Assembly: GCF_011040385.1 (NCBI RefSeq)
Contig: NZ_JAAIKB010000002.1
Location: forward strand, 372,001 to 436,000
Direction of reading: 5' to 3'
Length of the DNA: 64,000 nt
Origin: Falsiroseomonas algicola
GTDB taxonomy: Bacteria; Pseudomonadota; Alphaproteobacteria; Acetobacterales; Acetobacteraceae
The notes under the pieces are model-generated. The model was not told where the DNA came from. It worked only from the letters and a program-made list of their open reading frames with translations, and made no database searches. The position numbers were made by a program, and so were the translations under genes. This document shows, in pieces, positions 8,966 through 18,711 of the stretch. Position 1 is the stretch's first letter. Every line of letters begins with the position of its first letter.

Positions 8966-9919
8966 ATGCGGGCGGCGGCATCCTCACGGCGGGGCGCCCT
9001 TGGCGCCTCCCTAGCGCTGCACGGGGCGGTCGCCGTTGCGGCCGTGCTGCCGCTGCTGCAGGCGCCAACCGCTCCCCCATCGGGCTCGGCGGTTGCCGTG
9101 ACACTCGTGTTTCCCGGCGCAGCCTCGACGGATGCTGGCCCCGTCGCCGACATTCAGCCCGCGAGGCCGCCAGAACCGGAAGCGACGGATCCGCCGGGCC
9201 ACGAGCCGCCGGGCTCATCGTTCCCGGAAGCGCAGGACGTGCCGCCTGAAACGCAGGCCGAGGTCGCTGTCCCGGTGGAGGTTCCGCCCGCCGCGGCTGA
9301 GCCCGCCCGTGCCGAAGCCAAGGAGACCGCACCCCTGCCTGCGATGGCGGAAACCGTGCCCGCCGAGGAGGCGCCAATCCCGCCGCCCCCAGCCGCGCCG
9401 GCGTTGTCGGAGCCACCGGCCCCAACGCGCGCGCCCGCCACCCGCCCATCAGCGCCGCCAAGGCAGGCGGCGGCGCGCCCCGATCCCCCGGCCCGTCCCG
9501 CCATCCGTCCTGGCGCGGCCGGTGCTGGGGGAAGCGAAGCAGCTGCGCCCGCGGCTGCTTCGGCGGCGGCCATCGCACCTTCCGCCGCGATGGCCGCCGC
9601 CTCCCCCCTTGCGCCCCCTGCCCGAAGCGCCGAGGGGCCCATCCTGGTCACCGCGCCCCGCTATCGCCGCCCGCCCACGCCACCCGCCTATCCCGCCCGC
9701 GCCGTCGAGTTCGGGCTGACCGGCACGGTCCTGGTCCGCGCCCGGGTCACGCCTGATGGAAGCACGGAGGAGACACGCCTCTGGCGATCCTCAGGCCACG
9801 CCCTGCTGGATGCTGCAGCCATCGCTGCGGTCCGCCGCTGGGCCTTTGAACCCGCCTCGATCGAGGGCCGCCGCGTCGAGGCCTGGGTCGAGGTTCCCGT
9901 CCATTTCCGCCTGAACTGA
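8966..9919 (+). CDS. tonB: TonB-family energy transducer
   Basis: A 317-residue periplasm-spanning protein that couples the proton motive force to the outer-membrane receptor encoded just upstream. One membrane segment lies at about 12-32 after a short basic N-terminus. A long Pro/Ala/Glu-rich linker (about 35-210) would span the periplasm, and the C-terminal TonB domain is at about 225-317 (PAYPARAVEFGLTGTVLVRARV, AAAIAAVRRWAFEPA). It starts 6 nt after the receptor stop with no clear ribosome site, so translational coupling is likely. ExbB and ExbD are not in the window. Its place in the operon suggests a TonB dedicated to heme uptake. Confidence 0.9.
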   Translation: MRAAASSRRGALGASLALHGAVAVAAVLPLLQAPTAPPSGSAVAVTLVFPGAASTDAGPVADIQPARPPEPEATDPPGHEPPGSSFPEAQDVPPETQAEVAVPVEVPPAAAEPARAEAKETAPLPAMAETVPAEEAPIPPPPAAPALSEPPAPTRAPATRPSAPPRQAAARPDPPARPAIRPGAAGAGGSEAAAPAAASAAAIAPSAAMAAASPLAPPARSAEGPILVTAPRYRRPPTPPAYPARAVEFGLTGTVLVRARVTPDGSTEETRLWRSSGHALLDAAAIAAVRRWAFEPASIEGRRVEAWVEVPVHFRLN

Positions 9920-9929
9920 GGAAGACCCC

Positions 9930-10961
9930 ATGCCGAGCCTGCTCGAACGCCATCAGGACCTGGTCCGCACCGCCGGCACGCTGCGCGCGCGCGACGCGGC
10001 GGAACGCCTGGGCGTCACGGAAGCCGCGCTGGTGGCGTGCGGCGCCACCGGTCCGGCGACGCCCCTGCGCACGGACTGGGCTGGATTGATCGGCGCCATG
10101 CCACGCGCCGGCCGCGTCATGGCGCTCACGCGGAATGACCATGCGGTGCATGAACGCCACGGCACCTATACGGATGTCTCCAGCGGTCCGGGCCACATCC
10201 TCGTCCTTGGTCCGGACATCGACCTGCGGCTGTTCCCTGCGCGCTGGGGACATGCCTATGCGCTGGGTGGCGACCGCCCCTCCATCCAGATCTTCGGGCG
10301 GGATGGCACCGCCGTTCACAAAATCTTCGCCACCGAGGCGACAGGGCGTGAAGGCTGGGACAGCATCGTCGCAGACTTCGCCACCGATGCCTGCGAAGCT
10401 CCGCCGGAGGCGCCCGCAGCGCCCCGCGTTGCTGCCGAGGGCGTGGTGGATGGCGCATCGCTCCGCGCATCCTGGCTGGCGCTGAAGGATACGCACGACT
10501 TCTTCCCTATGCTCCGCCGCCACCGCGCCTCCCGCCGCCAGGCCTTCCAACTGGCCGGCGACGACCTTGCGCTCCGCCTCGATCCTCGCGCGGGCAGCGC
10601 CATCCTCGAAGGTGCCGGGGCGGCGGAGGTGCCGGTGATGGTCTTCGTCGGCAATCCCGGCGGCATCCAGATCCATACGGGCCCGGTGCGCCGTCTGCGG
10701 GCCACACCGGGCTGGTTCAACGTGCTCGACCCCGACTTCAATCTGCATCTGCGCGAAGCCGGTGTGGCCGCTGCCTGGCGCGTCGTGAAGCCGACGGAGG
10801 ATGGTGTCGTGACCTCAGTCGAACTGCTCGACGCGGACGGCGAGGTCGTCGCCCTGCTCTTTGGTGCCCGCAAGCCGGGCCAGCCGGAGCGCGAGGATTG
10901 GCGCGCCCTTGTGGCGGCCGTCGCCGAGCGCCACGCTACGCTGGCGGATGAAGCGGCATGA
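9930..10961 (+). CDS. hmuS: HmuS/HemS-type cytoplasmic heme-binding/degrading protein
   Basis: A 343-residue protein of the HmuS/ChuS/HemS family, built from two similar halves (about 1-165 and 170-343). These proteins take heme from the HmuUV importer, and some degrade it to release iron. The first half holds the His-containing stretch NDHAVHERHGTY (69-80), where the proximal heme ligand is expected; the second half has GNPGGIQIHTGPV, also typical. GAGGAAG precedes ATG 9930. The gene overlaps hmuT by 4 nt (ATGA). Whether this member acts as an oxygenase or only as a chaperone cannot be told from sequence. Confidence 0.92.
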   Translation: MPSLLERHQDLVRTAGTLRARDAAERLGVTEAALVACGATGPATPLRTDWAGLIGAMPRAGRVMALTRNDHAVHERHGTYTDVSSGPGHILVLGPDIDLRLFPARWGHAYALGGDRPSIQIFGRDGTAVHKIFATEATGREGWDSIVADFATDACEAPPEAPAAPRVAAEGVVDGASLRASWLALKDTHDFFPMLRRHRASRRQAFQLAGDDLALRLDPRAGSAILEGAGAAEVPVMVFVGNPGGIQIHTGPVRRLRATPGWFNVLDPDFNLHLREAGVAAAWRVVKPTEDGVVTSVELLDADGEVVALLFGARKPGQPEREDWRALVAAVAERHATLADEAA

Positions 10962-11827
10962 TCGGCCGCCGGGTCCTGCCGGCGGCCCTGGCCGGCGTGT
11001 TTGCCGCACCACATTTGGCGCGGGCGGGCGGCGGGCGTCTGATAACCGTTGGCGGTGCCGTGACGGAGACGGTCTTCGCGCTTGGCCAGGGCGACAGCGT
11101 GGTGGCGGTGGACAGCACCAGCCGCTTCCCCGCGCAGGCTGCCGACCTCCGCCAGGTCGGCTATCTCCGCGCCCTGGCACCAGAGGGGCTGATCGGCCTG
11201 GCGCCCGATCTATTGCTGGTGTCGGAGGAAGCAGGCCCGCCCCAGGCGCTGGCCGTGCTGCGCGCGGCCGGCGCGCCGCTGACCCTGGTGCCCGACCAGG
11301 CAGGCCTGCCTGCGATCCTCCGCAAGACGGAGGCGATCGCCGCGGCGCTGCGCCAGGACGGCACCGCGCTGGCCCGCGCCGTCCAGGATGATTGGCAGGC
11401 CCTCGATGCGCCCATCGCCGCGCTTCGCCCGTTGCGTGCGATCTTCGTCCTCTCTGCCGCGCGCGGCGCGCCTCTGGTCTCAGGCCGAGACACCCATGCC
11501 GACGTCATGCTGCGGGCTGCGGGCGCCAGCAACGTCGTGCGGGGCTTTACGGGCTACCGGCCGCTTTCCGCCGAACTCGCGGCCTCCCTCGCGCCCGAAG
11601 CCGTTGTCATGATGGACCATGCCCTGGCCGAGGCCGGCGGCCCGGATGCCCTGCTGCGTATCCCCGCGCTCGCCGTTACCCCCGCCGCCGCCAGTCGTCG
11701 GATCGTCGCCATGGATGGCGCCTACATGCTGAATTTCGGCCCCCGCGCCGCGCATGCGCGGCGGGATCTGGCGCAGCGCCTGCACGGCGCCGCGCTGCCC
11801 GCCCTGCCGGCGCGGTCCTGGACGTGA
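10958..11827 (+). CDS. hmuT: Heme ABC transporter periplasmic binding protein
   Basis: A 289-residue cluster A (BtuF/FhuD-like) binding protein that carries heme from the receptor to HmuUV. It has a signal sequence (MIGRRVLPAALAGVFAAPHLARA), then LITVGGAVTETVFALGQGDSVVAVD, typical of HmuT/ShuT. A central helix region is followed by a second lobe (DTHADVMLRAAGASNVVRG). It overlaps hmuS at its start and hmuU at its stop (GTGA), so the three are translationally coupled. Heme specificity rests on neighbours (hmuS, a FRAP/NPNL receptor) and family resemblance. Confidence 0.92.
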   Translation: MIGRRVLPAALAGVFAAPHLARAGGGRLITVGGAVTETVFALGQGDSVVAVDSTSRFPAQAADLRQVGYLRALAPEGLIGLAPDLLLVSEEAGPPQALAVLRAAGAPLTLVPDQAGLPAILRKTEAIAAALRQDGTALARAVQDDWQALDAPIAALRPLRAIFVLSAARGAPLVSGRDTHADVMLRAAGASNVVRGFTGYRPLSAELAASLAPEAVVMMDHALAEAGGPDALLRIPALAVTPAAASRRIVAMDGAYMLNFGPRAAHARRDLAQRLHGAALPALPARSWT

Positions 11828-12893
11828 GCACGACCCTCGCCCTGCCGCTGCCGCGCGCGCCGCGCCCTGTGGCACTGCTGCCGCTTGCCGTCGGCCTGCT
11901 GGGCGCGGCCATGCTGGCAGGGCTGCTGCTGGGCCCGGCGCGGGTCGGGCCGGATGGCCTGCTGGCGGTGCTCGCCCATCTGTTCGGCGCGCCGCTGCCG
12001 GCCGAGTACGCGCGGGATGCCGCGGTGCTTGGCGTGATCCGCGCGCCGCGCGTGCTGCTGGCCGCGCTGGTCGGCGCGGGCCTCGGCGCGGCCGGCGCGG
12101 CGATGCAGGGGCTGTTCCGCAACCCGCTGGCCGATCCGGCGCTGATCGGCGTCTCCAGCGGCGCGGCGCTTGCCGCCGTCGCCGCCATCGTGCTCGGCGG
12201 CACGGTGTTCGGCGCGGCGGCCGGGCTGCTCGGTCTCTGGCTCCTGCCGCTAGCGGCCTTCCTCGGTGGTCTTGGCGCCACGCTGCTCATGGCGAGGCTC
12301 GGCAGCATCGGTGGCGTCGCCTCGGTCGCCACGCTGCTGCTGGCCGGCGTCGCCGTCAACGCGCTGGCCGGCGCGCTGACCGGCCTGCTGATCTTCATGG
12401 CCGACGACCGGCAGGTGAGGGACATCACCTTCTGGACGCTCGGCAGCCTGGCCGGCGCGCGATGGCAGCATCTGCCCGTCATCCTGCTCCTCGTCGGACT
12501 GCCGAGCCTTGTGCTCTGCGCTCTGGCCCGGCCGCTCAACGCCCTCCTGCTGGGTGAGGCCGAGGCCTATCACCTCGGCGTCCCCGTGGAATCGCTGAAG
12601 CGCCTCGCGATCATCCTGGCCGCCATCGCCGTCGCCGCCGGCGTCGCCTTCACCGGGCTGATCGGCTTCGTGGGTCTCGTCGTGCCGCATCTGGTGCGCC
12701 TGGCCTTCGGGTCGGATCACCGCATCGTCCTGCCCGGTGCCGCGCTGCTCGGCGCGGCACTCCTCGTGCTGGCTGACTTGGCGGCGCGCAGTCTGGCGGC
12801 GCCAGCGGAGCTTCCGGTCGGCGTTGTTACCGCGCTGATCGGTGCGCCGTTCTTCCTCTGGCTGCTCCGCCGGTCGCATGGGGGTTTCGGCCG

Positions 12894-12897
<4 letters not shown>
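11824..12897 (+). CDS. hmuU: Heme ABC transporter permease (FecCD family)
   Basis: A 357-residue inner-membrane permease of the BtuC/FecCD family with about ten hydrophobic segments. Characteristic stretches are RAPRVLLAALVGAGLGAAGAAMQGLFRNPLADPALIGV (about 60-100) and GLIGFVGLVVPHLVRL near the C-terminus, which includes the ATPase-coupling loop. The start is GTG 11824, which overlaps the hmuT stop as GTGA; the frame is open further upstream but that part is an out-of-frame reading of hmuT. It partners HmuV, whose GTG start overlaps its stop. Confidence 0.93.
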
Positions 12898-13685
<788 letters not shown>

Positions 13686-15025
13686 GGTGCCGGGCGTAAT
13701 CGTCCCATTCCGCCCGCTTCAGTCGCCCATAGGCCGCGCAGAACTCATCCCCCAGCGCGGCCTTCAGGACCGATGAAGCCTCCAGCGCCCGCAGCGCGTC
13801 CAGCAGGTTCAGCGGCAGCCTGCGCGCATCCGTCACCCGGTGGCCATCCGTGTACATGTTGATGTCGAGCCGCTGTCCAGGATCGCGCTTCGCCGAAACG
13901 CCCTCCATCCCCGCCGCCAGCAGCGCCGCCGGCAGCAGGTAGGGATTGACCGCGCCATCCGCCAGCCGCAGTTCGAAGCGCCCGGGATCGGGAATGCGGA
14001 TCATGTGGGTGCGGTTGTTGCCGGCATAGGTGATCGTGTTCGGCGACCAGGTGGCGCCCGATGTCGTGCGCGGCGCGTTGATGCGCTTGTAGCTGTTCAC
14101 CGTTGGATTCAGCAGCGCGCAGAGAGCCTCGGCATGCGCGATGATGCCGCCGATGAAGTGATAGCCCGTGGCAGAAATGCCGAGCGCCCCGGAAGGGTCG
14201 GAAAACAGGTTCTCATCGCCGCGCCACAGCGACACATGCGCGTGGCAGCCATTGCCCGTCAGCAATGGGAAGGGCTTCGGCATGAAGGTCGCGCGCAGCC
14301 CGTGCTTCTCCGCGATCGACTTCGCCATGAACTTGAAGAAGGCATGCCGGTCCGCCGTCACCAGCGCATCGGCATAGTGCCAGTTCATCTCGAACTGGCC
14401 GTTCGCATCCTCATGGTCGGACTGGTAGGGGCCCCAGCCCAGCGCCAGCATCGCGTCCGAGATCTCAGTGATGATGTCGTAGCGGCGCATCAGGGCGGAG
14501 GCGTCGTAGCAGGGCTTGGCGGCGCGGTCAGCCGGGTCGCTGATCGCCATGCCGTCCGGCGTGGTCAGGAAGAACTCGCATTCCACGCCGGTCCTCAGCG
14601 CGACGCCATCGTCCGCCGCCTGCGCGATCAGCCGACGCAGCAGGTTGCGCGGCGCCTGCGCGACCTCCTGCCCCTCCATCCAGAGATTCGCCGCCAGCCA
14701 GCCGACTTCCGGCTTCCACGGCAGCTGCACGAGGCTGGCGGGATCAGGCTTCGCGAAGAGATCCGGATGCGCCGGCGTCATGTCGAGCCAGGTGGCGAAG
14801 CCGGCGAAGCCGGCACCGTTCTCCTGCATCTCCGCAATCGCCGCGGCCGGCACCAGCTTGCCGCGCTGCGCGCCAAACAGGTCGGTGTAGGAGATCAGGA
14901 AGTACTTGATGCCGCGCTCACGGGCGGCTTCCGCCAGGCTGACCATGCTGCGTTTCCCTCAGGACGATGGACAAGGGCCGTGCAGCCGGCCGCCCTGCGG
15001 CGGTCGGGTGATGCTGGCATTCCAG

Positions 15026-15069
15026 GGCCCGTCTGTGCGGGCCGTTCTCCCTTCGCGGCTTTCGCCGCG
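15026..15069 (-). repeat. Two stable hairpins between mgsC and gmaS
   Basis: On the minus strand, CGCGGC-GAAA-GCCGCG (15069-15054) forms a 6-bp stem closed by a GNRA tetraloop. It is followed by GGCCCG-N6-CGGGCC (15043-15026). Neither is followed by a T-run, so they look like mRNA stability or processing elements inside the operon, or weak attenuators that lower gmaS expression, and not a full terminator. Confidence 0.45.
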
Positions 15070-15074
15070 CTCGC

Positions 15075-16400
15075 TCAGAGCCGGCCGGCGCCGGGGATCC
15101 AATCCGTGCCCGCCAGGGGGACGCCGGCCATGGCGGAAGCCTCCATGGTCAGCGCCACCAGATCCTCGGGCTCCAAGTTCAGCAGGTGGCTCTTGCCGCA
15201 GGCGCGCGCGACCGCCTGCGCCTCCATCGTCATCACTGCGAGATAGTTGGCAAGGCGCCGTCCTGCCTTCACCGGATCGAGCCGCGCGGCCAGTTCGGGA
15301 TCTTGCGTCGTGATCCCCGCGGGGTCGCGTCCATCCTGCCAGTCGTCGTAGGCGCCGGCGGTGGTGCCAAGCTTGCGGTACTCCGCCTCCAGCGCCGGGT
15401 CCTGGTCACCCAGCGCGATCAGCGCCGCGGTGCCGATCGCCACCGCATCGGCGCCGAGCGCCAATGCCTTCGCCATGTCCGCCCCGCTGCGGATGCCACC
15501 GGAGATGACCAGCTGCACCTTGCGATGCAGGCCGAGGTCCTGCAGCGCCTTCACCGCGGGACGGATGGCGGCGAGCGTCGGTATGCCGACATGCTCGATG
15601 AAGACTTCCTGCGTCGCCGCCGTGCCGCCCTGCATGCCATCGATGACGACGACATCGGCCCCCGCCTTCACCGCCAGCGCTGTGTCGAAATAGGGCCGGC
15701 TGGCGCCGACCTTCACATAGATCGGCTTCTCCCAGTCGGTGATCTCCCGCAACTCTTCCAGCTTGATCTCGAGGTCGTCGGGACCGGTCCAGTCGGGATG
15801 GCGGCAGGCGCTGCGCTGGTCGATCCCCGGCGGCAGGTTGCGCATCCCCGCGACGCGCTCGGTGATCTTCTGCCCCAGCAGCATGCCGCCACCGCCGGGC
15901 TTGGCGCCCTGGCCGACCACCACCTCGATCGCATCCGCCTTCCGCAGGCTGTCGAGGTCCATGCCGTAGCGGGAAGGAAGGTACTGGTAGACCAGCGTCG
16001 CGGAGTGTTCCCGTTCCTCCGGAGTCATGCCGCCATCGCCGGTGGTGGTGGAGGTGCCAGCGATCGTGGCCCCGCGCCCCAGCGCTTCCTTCGCCGGGCC
16101 AGACAGCGCGCCGAAGCTCATCCCCGCGATCGTCACCGGCGTCTTCAGCACCACGGGCTTCTTCGCGAATCGCGTCCCGAGCACGACATCGGTCGCGCAG
16201 CGCTCCCGGTATCCCTCCAGCGGATAGCGGGAGATGGAGGCGCCCAGGAACAGCAGGTCGTCGAAATGCGGTAGCTTCCGCTTCGCGCCGAAGCCGCGGA
16301 TGTCGTAGATGCCGGTCGAGGCCGCGCGCTGGATATAGGCGATGGTGTGCGGATCGAAGCTGGCCGACCAGCGCGGCGGGGATTTCGGCGTTTCTTCCAT
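15075..16400 (-). CDS. mgsC: N-methylglutamate synthase subunit C (FMN-dependent glutamate-synthase-like, GlxD)
   Basis: A 441-residue FMN-binding domain protein like the central part of GltB. Typical parts are PVTIAGMSFGALSGPAKEALGRGA, the active-site region STTTGDGGMTPEER, VGQGAKPGGGGMLLG, and the FMN-binding GADVVVIDGMQGGTAA and ISGGIRSGADMAKALALGADAVAIGTAAL. MgsC with MgsA and MgsB moves an amino group from gamma-glutamylmethylamide (or glutamine) to form N-methylglutamate. ATG 16400 is preferred over the longer frame because the upstream residues lie within mgsB. It starts 10 nt after the mgsB stop. GlxD of rhizobia is the alternative name for the same family. Confidence 0.85.
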   Translation of the reverse strand: MEETPKSPPRWSASFDPHTIAYIQRAASTGIYDIRGFGAKRKLPHFDDLLFLGASISRYPLEGYRERCATDVVLGTRFAKKPVVLKTPVTIAGMSFGALSGPAKEALGRGATIAGTSTTTGDGGMTPEEREHSATLVYQYLPSRYGMDLDSLRKADAIEVVVGQGAKPGGGGMLLGQKITERVAGMRNLPPGIDQRSACRHPDWTGPDDLEIKLEELREITDWEKPIYVKVGASRPYFDTALAVKAGADVVVIDGMQGGTAATQEVFIEHVGIPTLAAIRPAVKALQDLGLHRKVQLVISGGIRSGADMAKALALGADAVAIGTAALIALGDQDPALEAEYRKLGTTAGAYDDWQDGRDPAGITTQDPELAARLDPVKAGRRLANYLAVMTMEAQAVARACGKSHLLNLEPEDLVALTMEASAMAGVPLAGTDWIPGAGRL

Positions 16401-16410
16401 GGCCTTGTCC

Positions 16411-17106
16411 CTAGTAGCTGTCGGCGTAATCGACGTGGAAGTGATAGAGCTTCCGCGCGGAGCCATAGAAGCGGAACTCCTCCGGCTTCGCTTCCGCAGC
16501 GAAGCCCGCGCGGTCCAGCAGCCCCGCCAGGATCGCGCGCTCGGCCTCGCCCATCGGCTTCTCCTCGCAATCCGCGCCCAGCGACTTCACCGCGCCGCGC
16601 ACGAAAAGCCTCGCCTCGTAGAGGCTGTCACCGAGGTTGTCGCCGGCATCGCCTAGCACGACGAGGTTGCCTTCCTGCCCCATGAAGGCGCTCATGTGCC
16701 CGACGGAGCCGCGCACGACGATGTCGATGCCCTTCATGGAAATGCCGCAGCGCGCGCCCGCATTGCCGCCGATCACCAGCAGCCCGCCGCGCCCCGTGGC
16801 TCCGGCGGCCTGGCTGGCATCGCCCTGCACGCGAACCTCGCCGGACATCATGTTCTCGGCCAGGCCGACACCCGCATTGCCCGTGATCTCGATCCGCGCG
16901 CGGCTGTTGAAGCCCGCGCAGTAGTAGCCGACATGGCCCTCGATCCGGACGCTGATGGGCCGGTCCACGCCGACCGCTACCGCATGCCGCCCCTGCGGGT
17001 TGCGCAGCACCCAGGATGTCTCGTTGGTCTGCTCCGGCAGCGCATGCAGCCTTCCGTTCAGGTCACGCAGCGGCGCCGCCGCCAGGTCGAAGACCGTCTC
17101 CGTCAC
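16411..17106 (-). CDS. mgsB: N-methylglutamate synthase subunit B (GXGXG domain, GlxC)
   Basis: A 231-residue single-domain protein corresponding to the C-terminal beta-helix (GXGXG) domain of glutamate synthase. The repeated glycine pattern is clear (GNAGVGLAENMMSGEVRVQGDAS, GRGGLLVIGGNAGARCGISMKG, GDAGDNLGDSLYEARLFVRG). It links the amidotransferase and FMN subunits structurally. The start is GTG at 17106, which overlaps the mgsA stop as GTGA. Its length matches stand-alone MgsB/GlxC proteins. Together the three split genes cover the domains of one GltB chain except for reorganised interfaces. Confidence 0.85.
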   Translation of the reverse strand: MTETVFDLAAAPLRDLNGRLHALPEQTNETSWVLRNPQGRHAVAVGVDRPISVRIEGHVGYYCAGFNSRARIEITGNAGVGLAENMMSGEVRVQGDASQAAGATGRGGLLVIGGNAGARCGISMKGIDIVVRGSVGHMSAFMGQEGNLVVLGDAGDNLGDSLYEARLFVRGAVKSLGADCEEKPMGEAERAILAGLLDRAGFAAEAKPEEFRFYGSARKLYHFHVDYADSY

Positions 17107-17984
17107 GCCGCATGCTCCCAGAAATACACCTGGCCTGGCGCCGGCTCGAACAGCCGCGCCTGCTCGATCCCCGGCAGCGGCACCAGCGCGCGGTATTCGG
17201 ACCCGAAGGCGACGTAATCCTCCGTCTCCGCCATCACCGCGGGCTTGCAGGCGATGGGGTCGCGCAGCACGCCGAAGCCGCGTTCGGTACCGACGACGAA
17301 GGTGTAGAAGCCATCAAGGTCGCCGACCGCGGCTTCCAGCGCCTCGCCGAGGCTGGCGCCCTGCCGCATCCGCCAAGTCAGGTAGCCCGCCGCCACCTCG
17401 CTGTCGTTCTCGGTTTCGAACTCCAGCCCTTCGCGCCGCAGGTTGCGGCGCAGCGCATTGTGGTTGGACAGCGAACCGTTATGCACCAGGCACTGGTCCG
17501 GGCCGGTCGAGAAGGGATGCGCGCCATGCGTCGTCACGGCGCTTTCCGTCGCCATCCGCGTATGGCCGATGGCATGCGTACCCGCCATGCCAGGCAGTCC
17601 GTAGCGTGAGGAGACGGCATCCGGCAGCCCGACGCCCTTGTAGAGTTCGATCCGCGCGCCGGCGGAGACGATGTTGACGGCGGGATAGCGCGTCGCCAGC
17701 GCCTGCCGCAGCGCACCCTCCGCATCCCGCGGCACCGTCACCACCGCATGGTCCCCGCGCCGCACGGCCGTGACGCCAAGCGCGGCCGCCATCGCCGAGG
17801 CATCGACATCCTCCGGGATGCGCAGCGTCAGCTTGGTCGTGTCGCCTGCGGCCGTGCCATAGACCGCGAAGCCGGCGCTGTCCGGCCCGCGGTCGCTCAT
17901 GATGCCCAGCATATCCGCCGATAGGCGCCCGAGCTCAGCCTGGAGGCCTGGACTCTTGAGGAACAGGCCCACGATTCCGCACAC
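17103..17984 (-). CDS. mgsA: N-methylglutamate synthase subunit A (class II glutamine amidotransferase, GlxB)
   Basis: A 293-residue Ntn-type glutaminase domain. I place the start at GTG 17984, which gives MCGIVGLF so that the catalytic cysteine is residue 2 as the family requires; GGAGG lies 6 nt upstream. The motifs RGPDSAGFAVYG, HTRMATES (with HAIGHTRMAT) and NGSLSNHNALRR bind glutamine or the glutamyl amide. The protein would release the amine or ammonia and channel it to MgsC. It is the first gene of mgsABC-gmaS, with a promoter-like TTGACA and repeated GGAAA/TTTCC sites upstream. The lower-pathway dehydrogenase genes mgdABCD are not in the window. Confidence 0.85.
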   Translation of the reverse strand: MCGIVGLFLKSPGLQAELGRLSADMLGIMSDRGPDSAGFAVYGTAAGDTTKLTLRIPEDVDASAMAAALGVTAVRRGDHAVVTVPRDAEGALRQALATRYPAVNIVSAGARIELYKGVGLPDAVSSRYGLPGMAGTHAIGHTRMATESAVTTHGAHPFSTGPDQCLVHNGSLSNHNALRRNLRREGLEFETENDSEVAAGYLTWRMRQGASLGEALEAAVGDLDGFYTFVVGTERGFGVLRDPIACKPAVMAETEDYVAFGSEYRALVPLPGIEQARLFEPAPGQVYFWEHAA

Positions 17985-18009
17985 GGCACGCCTCCGACCA
18001 CGCTGCCGT

Positions 18010-18038
18010 AGGTTGGGGCGGGAAAGGCGTATTGTCAA
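18010..18038 (-). promoter_or_regulatory. Candidate sigma-70 promoter of mgsABC-gmaS
   Basis: A perfect -35 hexamer TTGACA (18038-18033) is followed after 17 nt by CAACCT (18015-18010), a weak -10. A start near 18003 would leave a short leader containing the GGAGG site of mgsA. The weak -10 suggests dependence on an activator, possibly bound at the sites just upstream. Confidence 0.5.
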
Positions 18039-18044
18039 TTCAGC

Positions 18045-18069
18045 GGAACAAGTGTTTCCTGTTGGGAAA
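18045..18069. promoter_or_regulatory. Phased GGAA/TTTCC sites, probable operator of the XRE-cupin regulator
   Basis: GGAA (18045), TTTCC (18055) and GGAAA (18065) start exactly 10 bp apart. The last two form a perfect inverted repeat TTTCC-N5-GGAAA (18055-18069). The cluster lies directly upstream of the mgsA -35 element and between the stop of the XRE regulator gene and mgsA, a natural place for that regulator to bind. The pairing of this protein with this site is inference. Confidence 0.5.
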
Positions 18070-18075
18070 TTCTGG

Positions 18076-18711
18076 TCAGTCCGGCCGCCGCGCATGGACA
18101 ATGACCGACAGGTAGGTCATCGGCTTGCGGATCAGCTTTTCCGGCCCGTGCGGCGCGGCGCTGTCGAACAGCAGGGAATCGCCGGGGCGCAGGTGGTAGG
18201 ACCGGTCGGCGTGGCGGTACAGCACCTCGCCCGTCAGCATGTAGATGAACTCCATTCCCTCATGCCGGAAGCCGATATAGGGCTCCGCTTCCTGCCTGAG
18301 GGTGATCAGGTAGGGCTCCACCGCGACGTCACCGCCCAGCGCGTGGCCGAGCAGGCTGTAGAGGTGCCCGGACTTCGTGCCGCGCCGATCGATCGTGACA
18401 CCCTGGCCCGCCGGCACGAAGGAACAGTCGCGCTTTTCCTCGAAGGCTGAGAACAGCGCGGTGATCGGCACATGCAGCGCCGCCGCCAGCGCCTGGATCG
18501 TGCCCAGCGAGGCCGAGATCTGCCCGTTCTCGATCTTCGACAGCATCCCGGTGGAAATGCCCGCTGCCGCCGCGACATCCGCGATGGTCCGCTCCGCCCG
18601 CCGCCGCAACGCCCGCACCTGCACGCCGAGAGATTGTTCCAGCGTCCGCGCCTCCGCCGCCGGGGCGCCGGACCCCGTCGCCAGCGGCGTGTCAGGGCGC
18701 TGCACCGTCAC
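18076..18711 (-). CDS. XRE-cupin transcriptional regulator
   Basis: A 211-residue regulator with an N-terminal XRE helix-turn-helix (about 25-80: LGVQVRALRRRAERTIADVAAAAGISTGMLSKIENGQISASLGTIQALAAAL) and a C-terminal cupin (about 130-205: FRHEGMEFIYMLTGEVLYRHADRSYHLRPGDSLLFDS). Proteins of this type (for example PuuR) often sense amines or amino-acid derivatives in the cupin and control nearby uptake and catabolic genes. I choose GTG 18711, which overlaps the upstream permease stop (GTGA); a second GTG at 18705 is possible. Its place between the CUT1 importer and mgsABC suggests that it controls both. Confidence 0.88.
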   Translation of the reverse strand: MTVQRPDTPLATGSGAPAAEARTLEQSLGVQVRALRRRAERTIADVAAAAGISTGMLSKIENGQISASLGTIQALAAALHVPITALFSAFEEKRDCSFVPAGQGVTIDRRGTKSGHLYSLLGHALGGDVAVEPYLITLRQEAEPYIGFRHEGMEFIYMLTGEVLYRHADRSYHLRPGDSLLFDSAAPHGPEKLIRKPMTYLSVIVHARRPD

